This document shows, one piece after another, positions 37,090-48,480 of a stretch of 64,000 nucleotides of DNA (positions are counted from its first letter, which is position 1; each line of letters begins with the position of its first letter). The DNA is from Ligula intestinalis (lineage: Eukaryota; Platyhelminthes; Cestoda; Diphyllobothriidea; Diphyllobothriidae). The stretch covers positions 41,501,539 through 41,565,538 of the forward strand of contig JAYGXS010000003.1 of NCBI GenBank assembly GCA_036362985.1, written 5' to 3'. A program made the position numbers and the translations under genes. Under the pieces are notes generated by a model. The model made no database searches. It saw only the letters and a list, made by a program, of their open reading frames with translations, and was not told where the DNA came from.

Positions 37090-38190
37090 TTATTTAAAAG
37101 GCACAAGTTCTGCAAGTCCCTCAATAGTTTTTCTTATAAGGTTGTCAGTACGATTCCTCTTACTTTACCGTCTTTGAATTTGAAGACGTTCTCGAGGACA
37201 ACCTTCATCCGGAGTCCACGAGTTACCATTTTTTTCGACCATTAGGCCTAAATCGCTGATTGTAAGTTGAGGGGCCTCCCTGGTCCACCTTTTTGGAGCT
37301 GCAACGACGACAAATGAAGCTGATCCCATTTTCCACAACAAATCAGAATGTTGATCCTGGCGTTATCTTAAGTTAGGTTTACAAGGACCACTTCCTTAAA
37401 TCAACGATGGAAAGCTTCTTTTGTTCAGCAAAAATGGTAAGCAATGAGCAATACATTTTCCTTTGCGTCCGCGGTGTTCATAACACGTGGTCTGTCGTTC
37501 ATTATCTTTTCGGTTTCAATTATGGCTTTTGTGAAAACTTCATAGGTGACCACTTTTGAACCGAAAATTGAGCGCCATATCCTCCTTCTAGACCGTAACA
37601 TGCACTTCCATACTCCGTTGCGGTGACTAGTTGTTGGGGGCGTGAAGATTCAATCGCATGTCTTCGCTACGATTGAGTTACCAATGCAGTCATGGTTCAT
37701 TTCCTTCATTAGCTTCTTCAGTTCTGTCTCAGCGCCTTTAAACTTGAGTCCGTTATCACTGTAGAGACTTCATGAGCACCTTCTTTGAGCAACGAACCTG
37801 CCAAATGTAAATAAGAACGAACAAATCCCCATGTTTGGGACTACATCAATGTAAAAATGCACCGATTTTGAGGCATGAGAAACGGCAGCAATCACTCATT
37901 TCTGACCTCGGGAAACTTTCATTTTGAATAACCTGATATAGTCGGCCTCAGTAAACGTAAATGGTAGCGATCAGTTGGCAAAGGCACCATGAAATTTCAA
38001 CAGGGTGGAGGATGCCAGCGCCGACACACTAAACAAGCTCCAAAAAATCATCTGATAAGGGATAGACCGCGGATTATTGAGTACTTTTTTCACAAGAAAG
38101 CACTCGTGGTCATTCATTTGGTGACCGTGTTGCACGATTTGTTGGCATACAAAACAGTTTTGCGAAAGGATAATTAGATGCTTCGTATCG
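37090..38190 (-). mobile_element. BEL/Pao LTR-retrotransposon integrase remnant
   Basis: Read on the minus strand in shifting frames. About 38185-38100: QNCFVCQQIVQHG, the Cys pair of the integrase zinc-binding region. About 37970-37905: LPFTFTEADYIRLFKMKVSR, which matches PFTYxGVDYFGPFxVKRxR and keeps the first catalytic Asp. About 37765-37700: LYSDNGLKFKGAETELKKLM, with the second Asp in SDNG. About 37655-37605: IFTPPTTSHRNGVWK, where BEL/Pao elements have FNPPAASHxGGVWE, so the third catalytic residue Glu is Lys. Then RRIWRSIFGSKVVTYEVFTK and AIIETEKIMNDRPRVMNTAD, the conserved post-core block. About 37125-37096: LLRDLQNLC, the C-terminal end. Many stops interrupt it. No LTR was identified. 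Confidence 0.78.
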
Positions 38191-38559
38191 TACGTCAGTG
38201 AAGAATATTACAGCCATCATTCTACGTTAATCAGACCCTTAGAACAGACCGGGCAAAGATAACAAGTGGACCATTGTTCGCTTTTAGGTTCTTGTTATGC
38301 ACATTCCGCAAACGATTGTGCACCCACTTAATGACAATCTCAAAGCATTGTTTCTGTATAAAACTCAATAAATTCTATTCGGCACCTTCCAGATGTTCAA
38401 CGGAGAGTTTTATTAGAAATAGGCTTTGTTTATTGTAAAAGCTTGCTTTTTATGTCGGCTTTAAATAGTCGTCATTATAGCCGTCTTAGCAGTTAACTCT
38501 AACAACTACAGCCAGAAAACAGCTTGCAATAAAAGCGAACAAGCGAGTCTTGGGAAGTA
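38191..38559. other. Non-coding stretch
   Basis: No motif. It may contain the upstream part of the BEL/Pao remnant or the far 3' tail of the minus-strand Penelope fragment that follows. Confidence 0.35.
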
Positions 38560-39130
38560 ATTGAGAACAGGACGACTCGACCGCTGCGACAATGCACCTA
38601 TTTGCCTGAGGTTTCGCTATCCATCGCGGATTCCTAATCAGAGACATATTCAGAGAGCATTACCTGATAGGGTAGCACATGCACAGGCGTTTGCGGTATT
38701 CATAGGATACAGTAATTATTGCAAACACACGACGATAATTAACCGTTCATTCCTTCTTGAGTGTTGGTGGTCTGCTAAACGGCATGCGGGCTCTGACCTG
38801 CTGACCTTTCATCACGCATGTTGGTCTCAGGCGTGATGATTGTCCGGTCATCTGTCGCTCCGGTACTGGTATAGGGTTAGGCGGTGGCCTGTCCGTTCCC
38901 CAAGCGGCGACTTGCTTGGGCAAAATTGGTACTTAGCACCAAATATGGATTGGGCAAATCATTGCTCTTGTTGATGGATTGGGGGCCCGTGAACCATGAC
39001 TTAAGTAATTCTCGGCTCACCCAATGGTCACCTCTTGCGAGAATTTCGGCCTCATAAAATTGGAATGTGTGGCTGGGTCTCGTCGAATCAGCCGCAACTT
39101 GAGAATTGGCATCCTTTCGCCGCACTGCTA
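38560..39130 (-). mobile_element. Penelope-like 3' fragment, minus half of second head-to-head pair
   Basis: A 98-codon frame (39173 down to 38877) becomes recognisable at about 39130 as NATAVAVRRKDANSQVAADS, then THTFQF-like (SHTFQFYEAEILARGDHWVS), RELLKSWFTGPQSINKSNDL and PNPY. This is the C-terminal part of the GIY-YIG domain: the catalytic-region Glu of LLESW reads Lys (LLKSW). The YIG motif itself is absent because the copy begins downstream of it. After the stop the sequence down to about 38560 keeps a tail with RQMTGQSS, similar in style to the tails of these elements. Confidence 0.78.
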
Positions 39131-39265
39131 CCGCAGTTGCGTTAGGATGCTCAATCGGCGCGTTGAGACACAATGCAGCAAACCGAAAGATAAAGTTGCC
39201 GAGCTACATTACTCTCGACGGTTATTCAGAGAAGATGGCTACCCGCGCAAGTACTATGCAGCGAA
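39105..39265 (+). mobile_element. Penelope-like RT C-terminal fragment, plus half of second head-to-head pair
   Basis: Within the + frame 39024-39326 the part from about 39108 reads CYRSCVRMLNRRVETQCSKP, then KDKVAELHYSRRLFREDGYP and RKYYA. This is the late RT/thumb block of Penelope-like elements (canonical HKRSCVRTLYRRVETHCS followed by AELxYLRRLFxxNGYPRxFIN). It is open, without stops. It points the opposite way from the endonuclease fragment ending at the same place, with the junction near 39110-39130. After the YPRK motif the match stops. Confidence 0.78.
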
Positions 39266-39538
39266 TTTTTTTCACAATTGGGTTAACCTATCTAAAACAA
39301 ATTTTTCAAAACTCTTAAAAGATTAGGATAAATTTATCTACCTACGTCCGCGTCAACAACAATTATGGTAACATTTATAAATTTAAACTACAAAATGTAA
39401 ACATCTAATGCATTTAAGGCAAACTTACGCGATCTAAAATTTCTAAAAAAACTACCAGTTTTTCTGTAAGTAAATCTTTATCTTCTGCTTTCTATTCTTT
39501 TTTCCAGAAAGGCCACCTATTAGGTTTAAATCAATCAT

Positions 39539-39540
<2 letters not shown>

Positions 39541-39582
<42 letters not shown>
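39541..39582. repeat. (AT)21 microsatellite
   Basis: Forty-two bases of uninterrupted AT dinucleotide, flanked by the mirror-like AATCAATCATCA and AATCAATTAT. Confidence 0.97.
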
Positions 39583-39586
<4 letters not shown>

Positions 39587-40191
39587 CAATTATGTTAACT
39601 GGTAAGTCGTTAAGAACAGTCAAATTATTGATGTGGTAGTTAGTGCACGTAGGTGAAATGAGAAGTCGTGTGCGAACTTCTTGTAAGAACTCGTCCGATT
39701 GACCTTTAATAAAACATTATTTCAAGGATTTTTACATCCCTCTAGTTAACCCTGATCCTTATTACATTAGAATTTTACCGACGTAACCCCCTGTTTAGCC
39801 ATGATATATTTGGGGCCAAATGTCCGTCTACCCAGACGATGTCCACTGTGCACCGCAAAACCACCTGGGTGCAGACTTGGTGAGTATCCTTTTCCTTATA
39901 GTCTTTATAGAGAACATTGACAGATATTCCATCTGAATAGTCTTAATAGGCAGAAAATGATATATTTTTGGTGTATAGCAGATAAAATAATCGTCTTGCT
40001 TACTCGTGGACCGTTTTCGTTCACATGCTTGTTTCTGGGCACACTTTGGACACAAATAATGCACGAAAAAGAGACAATACTTATATTGAAAGCACTAGCT
40101 AACGACTTTCTCAAAACGCTACTTGAGAGAAACTTACACATCGTTGTCATACGCCTCTTAAGAGAAAAATGAAGGCATGTTGCGGCTGTTC

Positions 40192-40215
40192 ATATATATG
40201 TATATACATATATAT
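40192..40215. repeat. 24-bp perfect AT-rich palindrome
   Basis: ATATATATGTAT followed directly by its reverse complement. It lies about 125 bp before R1 copy 2. Low complexity makes chance origin likely. Confidence 0.8.
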
Positions 40216-40339
40216 ACCTGCCAAAGGTAATTTATATCGATGTGATAAAACAATCTACAGCAATAAAAGTTCTTCCTTAATTTTATGGGATAAAACTTTG
40301 CTATAATTTTCTTACCACATTTTGCATTTTATTTCCCGA

Positions 40340-40740
40340 CTATATTCCGTTCTCTCCTTATTGCACTAACCTCAACTTCATGAACGCAAATCAAAATAAC
40401 CTCTGTTGTGAACACACAATTAAACAGTTGCTACCCTTTATGAATGTATTTATACACTAAAACATGCACAAACAAGAAACTTTTCCTCTGCAGCGCTTAA
40501 TAACATGAGAAATTCCTTGGATATCAAAAAAAGTTGGATATCGCCCATTCCCGCCTAGATTTCTCCCAGTATACGGGTCCGAATGGAATTCAATTCCAGA
40601 AGAAAGCATTTTGCGCCTCAAATCTAACGAACGAAATGAATGAAAAACCTCAAATTTGTGTAATATCCCCCAAGCCCCGACCTTACATCATATATGTAAT
40701 CTACTGTATGCTACACCCTCGTCCAGCTTTTGTTATGGTC
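40340..40740 (+). repeat. Dispersed repeat R1, copy 2
   Basis: Same orientation as 16840-17270. Shared blocks include ACTTCATGAACGCAAA, GGATATCAAAAAA, TTTCTCCCAGTATAC, CATTTTGCGCCTCAAATC and AACCTCAAATTTGTGT. An 88-codon frame at 40534-40800 is in register with that of copy 1 over about 60 codons (both include FCASN and PQICV). Confidence 0.7.
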
Positions 40741-40800
40741 GAGCACAGCTATCATGTTACCCCCTATAGGTATATGTTACTAATAAAACAAAGAATATGA

Positions 40801-42300
40801 ACATAGGCGGCAAGTGTTTCAGAGATATAAGAGCAGTTACTTGCCGTTAGCTAGACAATCGGATCCAATAAGTTCAGAATTCATTCTAAAGCAGCTTTAA
40901 AACATATGGCTATGGGAGCAATTGCAAAAAATAAAGTCTTCACCAAGTCAGATAGTACTTTTAAGGGATTCCGCTTTCTCAAAATTAATTTCCTAGGACG
41001 TTTGCAACATGCAATTTTTGTTGACGCTCCGAGGCTACCTATGTTTATTCTATCTTATGCACGTACCACGATCATGCCTTATTTAGATCCGTAATTTAAG
41101 TTTCTGAAAACACGCTCAATTTGTCCTCAGTATTTTAGCGTCATCTGAAACATGTGCAGTTTTTTGTCCTAAGAGGCCATTAAAATGTAAATAGCATCGA
41201 GTTCTAATATTAAAAACAATTTGTGTGGTTGTGTTATTGATGTGTACATATAAAAGCAGTAGCTGGTTATTGTAATTTTGATACTATATCCATTCGATAC
41301 TTGTTCTAGCTAGATTTCAAAAAGTTATATCGCATAGATGAATTTCAATCATAACCTGTTTCGATATGACGAAGGCGTATGCCACAACGCAAAATACCGT
41401 ACATACCTTTAATATAGTCGCCATTAGTTTTATCAATGCACTGATCAACGTTTAATTAATATATTAAGAGTGTTATTTAAATAATTTTGCTTCAGAAAGA
41501 TTGAGGTTTTTATTCATATATGAACTTTAAACTGCCATTAAAAGTGATTTTTCTAATAATGACAGCAAGTTCACGCAGTTATTCACGAAGAATAAACCTG
41601 CGTGCGTTACCCTGTTTCAAAATAAATAATATTATTTTTTCTGTTTGTTGATGTTTTGGTAATTAATTGACTGTAACTTCGGAAAGCATGTTACGGATAT
41701 TACATCAAAGTATATGTGCAGCTACAAATGCACGATCACTGTGTTATACGAGGTTTATACCACTCATTGGCCGAATCTATACCTGACCTTTGTCGCACCT
41801 GTATAGGAAATTTCTACGTCATCCTTCATGGCCTGCAATATTTTGTCCATTGCCCATACTAATTATTTAAATGGAGTAAGTTCCATCTGCTAGAAAACCT
41901 AGATTTGGCCTCCGCGAGATGGCGACGAGATAGTGACAGCATGCATACTGACACCTCCTAACAAGACGCGAGACAGGGATGACGTGAATAAATAGTCGGA
42001 GGTCTTTTCCCAACCCACCCTTTTATCTTCTCCCTGGCCCCTAATTATGATTACAATTTGGCCCTTTTGTACCTTTACATATCTCTTCTTCTCCAACTAA
42101 CTACTACTCATGGGTTGCATAAACGTGTGTTAATACACCCTTCCTTATATTATTGTGCTTAACTTATTATATATAATCGAAAACTTTTGTTCGCGTAACT
42201 TGACTTCCTGAATGCTCACGTAGATATCTTCGCTGAAATGAAGCAATAAAGAGTTTTGCAGATACAAGCGAATACGTGAGTCCCAAGCAAAAGTTTATAA
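40801..42300. other. Non-coding stretch, nothing recognised
   Basis: No gene motif or long repeat found. The 65-codon minus frame at 41899-42096 lies in a pyrimidine-rich stretch and is not supported. Confidence 0.45.
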
Positions 42301-42304
42301 GTGA

Positions 42305-42515
42305 GAGATGTGAACAAGAAGTTTATTTGCTGGACGTTTTGGATTGTTTTGAGAACCCTTTATCAGAGGTGACCGTAGAATAGCATGGTGTATTGACAGA
42401 TTGCACAATCCGCAATCTATGAATTTATTACCCTATTCTACGGTCATGTCTTATAAGGGTTCTCGACACAATCCGAAACCTCAAGCAGACATACTGCTTA
42501 TTCTAGCGATCGAAT
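42305..42515. repeat. Hairpin repeat R2, both arms
   Basis: An inverted repeat with a core arm at about 42331-42383 and a facing arm at about 42433-42490. Both arms read GGATTGT, then TGAGAACCC-like and TGACCGTAGAATAG toward a 50-base centre. The outer parts of the right arm (CGATCGCTAGAATAAGCAG, minus strand) also match the single copy at 20645-20756 better than the left arm does. This suggests two R2 units that met head to head, or a foldback element. No coding content. Confidence 0.72.
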
Positions 42516-45500
42516 TTTATACTTCTGAAATACGAAATTTATATTTTCTTCAGAAACATGTCGACCTATACTAAATTACGTATGCAAATTAAAAAGAACA
42601 ACTTAAAGGTGATCAAAAATTTATCGAAGTCAGATAAATGGCCCTCGGTCCCAAATGCATACTTAACAAAATTCGGTTTACATTTCATTCACTCGGATTT
42701 ATATTCTAGCTCCCTTGCAATTATATGCACTTGCTTGATAAAATGTATCACTTATCTGGCCTTATATGCAAAGAGGTGCTGCTTCAGGTGCCGTGAAACA
42801 TAGACTTCCATCAAAGAGAGTAAACTCGAGCCACGAACGCGAGTTATAAGCTTCTCAACGCCACTGGACATTTTTTATGTCGGAAATACTTCCTTTTTTC
42901 GTAAAATTTAGGCAAACCGTTCTCAATCCGTTATCTGCTTGCACTCCTTGCGAGCTGGTTTGAGAAGACGGGTCAACCGAAATATGAGAAGTTTCAAAAA
43001 CATGTCTGAATATGCAAATGTAAAGGGCCTCCAAAACTAATTGGAATAAATATACTATTCTTTTCTTAGTATTATTTTTGCAATTGACCAAAAACATCGC
43101 GGTCTAGGACAAGGTTGCCGAAGAATCCCAAGCAAGTGATTTTACCATAGCAGAAACGCATTTCAGTATGTTGGTTACTTTTGCACGAACTTATTTATTT
43201 TCTATATGTAGGTTAATCTTTTAATATACCTGTCAGTTTTCCTCTTACTGAAGATGAATAAAAGAGAGAATTTGTAACAAATAAAGAGGGAACTTTTTGC
43301 TGCAGCCATTAAAACGCAATTTAAAAGGAAATAATCAACATTTATTTCCTACGAACACCCACCCATAATATGATCTAACCGAAAGAGTAGATTTATTGTT
43401 TCGAGTTTTAATGGACTAAAAATAATTGATAACTTTGAATGAGACTACTCAACTGTGACGAAAATCTCACTCAAGAGGCACCAAAGACAGAATCTTATAC
43501 AGAACGATTTGGACTTATATACTGCCTGTATTCCGTATAACATCTTTCGGTAAGGTTTGCGTAGCCTGCAAAAATCTTTTAATAAAATAATTGAAACACA
43601 CATTTTCAAAGTTATATGCCATTTGTTCAGTTTGAATTCCTTAATTATAACCGTGAACGTTTTCCTTATTATAATCCAGCTATAAACAATACGTTAATCA
43701 ATACGTTCTTCAGCATTTATTTAAATCGTTTAGAGTCCATAACTAGCCATATCCTAGGAAAAACGCTATTGTTTAAAAATATGAATGGTGTTACGCCAAT
43801 ATGTAAATGTACAAAGATTAAAAATAAAGTTGCATAACTACTTAAGGCAAAGAAACTGTTTTACCCACGAACTTAGATAAAATTAATTTGAGTTCTTTGT
43901 GTATGTCAACGCTACGTTATTATTTCAAAGCTTTATACTAGGCGATCCAATATAAATAAATATCAATTGGGCAAAAAGTGCCTAAATCGTATTCTAATTT
44001 TAAATACGCACATTCTCAGTAACAACACTTTAAAACAGATGATTTTCAGAATATTTTTTAAGGAGTGAGTGCTGCGATGTGGTACCTATGTCCTAGAAAG
44101 CATGCTTAATCAACGTTTTAGATGATGGTGCCATTTTAAATGCAAGGATATTACTAGGAATTTAAATAAAAAGATGCTAAGATTAAACATTTACCTAATA
44201 GAAACCGAATAAATTATTCCAGTATCGCAGATGCAACTAGTAGAAAAGGCTGATAACATTGCATGTTTAGTGGTATGTTGACGTTTGTGTAAAAAATGCA
44301 AATATACAATTTATGTAATAACACAGTAAATCTTCACCACAATTCTGAAATAAGTTTTCGAATCGAAAATAATAAGGTTACAACATAATCTAGTCATTTT
44401 TTGTCCCCCGCTGATAGAAAATAACGTCTTTGTCAAATTGCATACATTAGAAATGCCATCGGTCTGCCTCAAATGAATAAAATTCCACTTCCAAAACAAG
44501 TTCAGCTCAACGTGTTGCTGCATTCGCTCTTAGAATTTTCAATGTGCGTGTAACATGCACATTTTGTAAGTACTATAGAACACCTTTTAACGCTAGCGTT
44601 TAGAGATTTAAGTGGGGCCATAAATGTGTGTGATGTATGTCGTCCATGTGGTAAACATTCAAGCAGAATTATTAAATTTCCAGAATCGATGGTTATTGTA
44701 TGTATATTGCTTACTTTAATAAAGTCACATAACATACAACATTTTTGAAACCCTTCATTGGAGTATAAACTTCAAATTCGGCATGGTTAGCGATCATATC
44801 AGCATAAAATAAAATCACCTTATTGGTGTTTTTAATCAGATCTATTTGGATTAATAAGAAAATCAAATATAAAATTGAAAGTTCATGCTTATCAAGTAGT
44901 CCCTGTTTACACAATCTGGAGTTTGGAGATAGCCTGCATGAAGTTCTTAAAACGACAGCGTGTGTACGTGAAAAAAAGATATAACTAAATTTCCATACGA
45001 CAAGTAATGTATCAACCATACTTAATGAAACTTTTAAGCCTTAAACACCTTTTAAAATTTTGTATGCTATGTCATGGCAGGTTCAATGTAAATACTGGGG
45101 CAATTTTTAGCTTATGCTCTCCTGTTCATAAGTGTTTTTGGAAGTGACATGGTTTGTGAGTTTGTTTTGTTTAACATACTTTCAAATAATTATAATTTGG
45201 TTGTTCTTAACCGAAAAGATCGCCTTTTACTCTGGCAAAATAACATCGTCTTTAAATCCCTACATTAAACAAAGACGTTCAGCATACTCTGGCATTTAAG
45301 GATGACATCTAAACGTTTTCTGTCAGGGTCATTAACATCATATTGTTTCCTAACTACGATTAGTGAAAATGACCCAAATCTTCTCCGAATGATAGCATAT
45401 AAGCATACATATTTCATCTTATCACGAATAAAGGTTCAATTTTAGAAGGAATCCGAAAAGGTAAACCAATAATAACTAATTTTCAGCAATTTATTCTCAT

Positions 45501-47849
45501 TTTCCTTTTTTTTCTTAGCCACACGCTATTTAGATCATGCTTTTAATTTTACTAAGTCAGATTTGGAGATGGTCTGCCTGCCAACAGTTCTGTAGAGTGG
45601 TTTACAAAGGCGGACATGACAGTACACGAAATCAGGCATGGGCACCAATGCCGTATTAATGGCAGTGGCAAGAAAAAATTTCCATGTGACAGCATAGCAG
45701 CTGAGAATGGCTAAACACATTATAGATTGTATGGTTTCGTGTGTTTGATCAAGCCAGAGTGATGTCATAACTAGCTAATTGCTAGTTGATTGGTCAAGGC
45801 GAAATTTGTCCTTAGGACCACATACTCACGTAACTCATTTGCACGAAACCAAAATATTAATAAATCTTTGTACACTAGCTGGAGCAATTGTCTGACTGGA
45901 GCAAATAAAAATCAGAACAACAAATCGGAATTTACCACTACCTTCCTTTAAACGCAGCCTACTGAAATGCTGGAAGTGCTTCGTTGTAAAACAGCAAAAG
46001 AAAACCTGCGAGGAGAATAAAGACCGCAAGAATTTAGGAACACCTCTAGTCCGGACATTGAAAATAGCTGCGCGTTAAAGAACTACCTCTAGGCAATAGG
46101 TATAATCTTAATGCTAATGGTCACCGTCAGCTGGTTACTGGAAACGACAGATTATCTGGTAATCAGAACGGAATAACCTACCTTTCGCTGTTCTGTTCAC
46201 CACAGCTTACCATTATTTGCTTTTAATCGGTTATTTATACATTTTAAAACTATGTAGAAATAGACGCAGTCACTGGGCCAAGCAGTTTTGTCATCTGACT
46301 TTTCAGATTCCGTCTACAACCCATAAATATAAGCATCATCAGATACGGGTTTAAAAAATATCAGTGGCACAACATGTGTTCTAGCGTGAGCTTTCGGGGT
46401 CGTAAAGAAGTCAATCATCAGAAATTATGGGAGTCACCCATGCTGCCTTCCTCACTGATTGACGATACAAACTTAGTCTCATTTCTTTCTCTTGGTCTCC
46501 AAGTATGGTATCTTGTTTGAGTCAGAAATATAAGACTCCTACATATATCGTGCCAGTGATCTATAACAAGAAACTGGGAATCACATTTTCGTTTGCAGTT
46601 GTGGAATTATGTTCTCGGAAGGACATGAAGAGGCGAAAAGAAAGGGATTGGGATCGCAAAAGAAGCAGAAAATTAAAGATACCACAAATATTTATGTGGC
46701 AAGATCAGCTATGACTGACCAAATGACAAAACAGTGACTTTTGCCTTTTTACAGAAATTTCCTCCAATGTAACTTTCCATCCAAGAATGGGCTTCGTTGA
46801 AAAGTCGTTATAGTTGGCGTTTCTAGTTCCGACATCGTAATTTAACAAAATTCTTTTTTTGTCTACTACTAGAAAACTGTGTTGTCAGTAGTTTTCAGAC
46901 TATGTGTGATTTTAATGTAAATTGCAGGAAAAGCTATATTTTAATTAATAACTCCAATTATTACTAAAATCAGCTTCTTAGAATGATCCCGGCGGTAAAA
47001 CCTTTTTTCCAACGTTATCAGCCTTCCAGACTATACAATAAACTTCTTCCAAGAATTAAGCTGAAAAACATCGAAAACGTTTTTTTAGAAAAAGCATGTT
47101 TTTTTCAAGTAAAAGTTAACGTCTATGAGATGTTGCGTGAGAACACCAACAAACTGTATAGATAAAATTGCTCCACAAAACCCGTCATTTATTGACTCCT
47201 GTTATGAGACTTAAGGTATTTTTAATGTCGTCCCCATTTGCTAGTTTTTATCAATTTTCACTCATCTAGATTGCAATGAAGCTAAATTAAAAACACTAAG
47301 GCCGAATAAAAATAAATAAGTTATTTTGAGATAACTCAGTGATTTTCCTAACTGACGTATACACACAAAATAAAGCATTTGAATTGCAGAGGGACATCAA
47401 TGTTGTAGGATGGCCTCACAAGACAGAAGACAATATTGGTGCAAAAAATTTAGTTGCTCGTACGTTGCTGCTTCTCGTGTAGCACACGAGAAGACAATAC
47501 GTTTCATAATCATGCACCAACCAAGCTGATACGTGCATGGAAATATTTAAACCGGACAGGTGTGGATGGTGTACGCGGTTGCAAGAAAATTGCTTCGAAG
47601 CTCATACATACGGAAGAGTTACAATTTAAGTACTCATTCTTGAGTTAGTTATCTCGATCATGAAGTTTTTGTCGACATAACAAGATGTGTTTTCGATTAA
47701 AAAACATTAATTAAGTGAACTTATAATATTGCTCGCCCTGTAGCATAATCCGAACCACACGCTGAAACAACAGGACCCCAGCGTGTTAATAAAGTGCATG
47801 TCAGTTCATGTGGGTTTATTTTGACGAGACTGTGTGCGATGAGGGTGCC
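42516..47849. other. Long non-coding stretch, nothing recognised
   Basis: Over 5 kb of AT-rich DNA. Open frames reach 102 codons (44711-45019, minus) but none shows a family motif, and equal-sized frames occur on both strands. A block near 46360 (ATCAGTGGCACAACATGTGT) loosely resembles sequences near 22045 and 24110. Confidence 0.45.
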
Positions 47850-48480
47850 AATGGAGAGCAGCCTATTAATGTAATGTAGTGAGGTGTGATGTGGTGCAGC
47901 ACTTTACCGCAGCCTTTCGTAAATGCGAATTAAGCCTTATAGGGCCATGCAATCGGTGAAGGTGAGTGGACAATGAGGGCAGTGAAGGCGAGTACCGCGA
48001 ATATCAGGATCCCAGGCACTAGTTGCCTAAATCCTCCGTGAGGGATTTGCATGCGACCAACTAGGCCGATGTGTGAGATGAATGTGCGATTGCAGTGAGG
48101 ACAGGATAGATTGGTAGGTCTTCAGGGTTGCAGATTTGATGATGATGATGATGATGATGGTCATCGTGCCGGTTGAATAAATATGGCTGGAACTTGTGAT
48201 GTGTGTGTTAAGACGTGCTGGTTATGTCGACATTGTGGTGAAGATCACTGTCGTGTATGCGCATGCGACGTAGTACGTTAATGCGATGAGTGAATACGCG
48301 GTGGCATTGTGAACATTGAAAGCGCCGGTCTGTGTTGTACGTGCTGGTTTTCTAGGCACTGGTTAACCCATCTCTATGCGATGGATTCGCATGTGACTGC
48401 CCAGACCGGTGCGTGAGGTGAATGGGCAATCGCAGGGAGGTTGGATTAGGCTTAAGCCCCCCAGTGCTGGTAGAGGGGTC
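47850..48480 (-). pseudogene. Degenerate C2H2 zinc-finger repeat fragment
   Basis: On the minus strand four broken zinc-finger units can be read. At about 48435-48385: CDCPFTSRTGLGSHMRIHR, with both His kept but the Cys pair shortened and two residues missing. At about 48330-48250: FQCSQCHRVFTHRINVLRR followed by MRIH, where the first His is Arg. At about 48115-48040: LSCPHCNRTFISHIGLVGRM, again with the first His replaced by Arg. At about 47990-47945: RLHCPHCPLTFTDCMAL and a stop. Frames change and stops fall between the units. Such CPHCxRTFTxRxGLxGHMRIH arrays occur, in my recollection, as abundant repeats in diphyllobothriid tapeworm genomes. No intact finger remains, so no DNA binding is expected. 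Confidence 0.75.
48138..48158. repeat. (GAT)7 trinucleotide repeat
   Basis: Seven GAT units inside the zinc-finger remnant. On the minus strand in the frame of the neighbouring finger they give a short poly-His run. Confidence 0.9.

Larger units (their letters stand above)
39331..40339. other. Non-coding stretch with microsatellite and palindrome
   Basis: AT-rich sequence containing the (AT)21 run at 39541 and the AT-rich palindrome at 40192. Overlapping short frames on both strands at 39828-40172 have no motif. Confidence 0.5.

Noticed and set aside
37989..38177. + strand frame over the BEL/Pao remnant
   Set aside because: The minus strand carries the recognisable integrase zinc-binding region.
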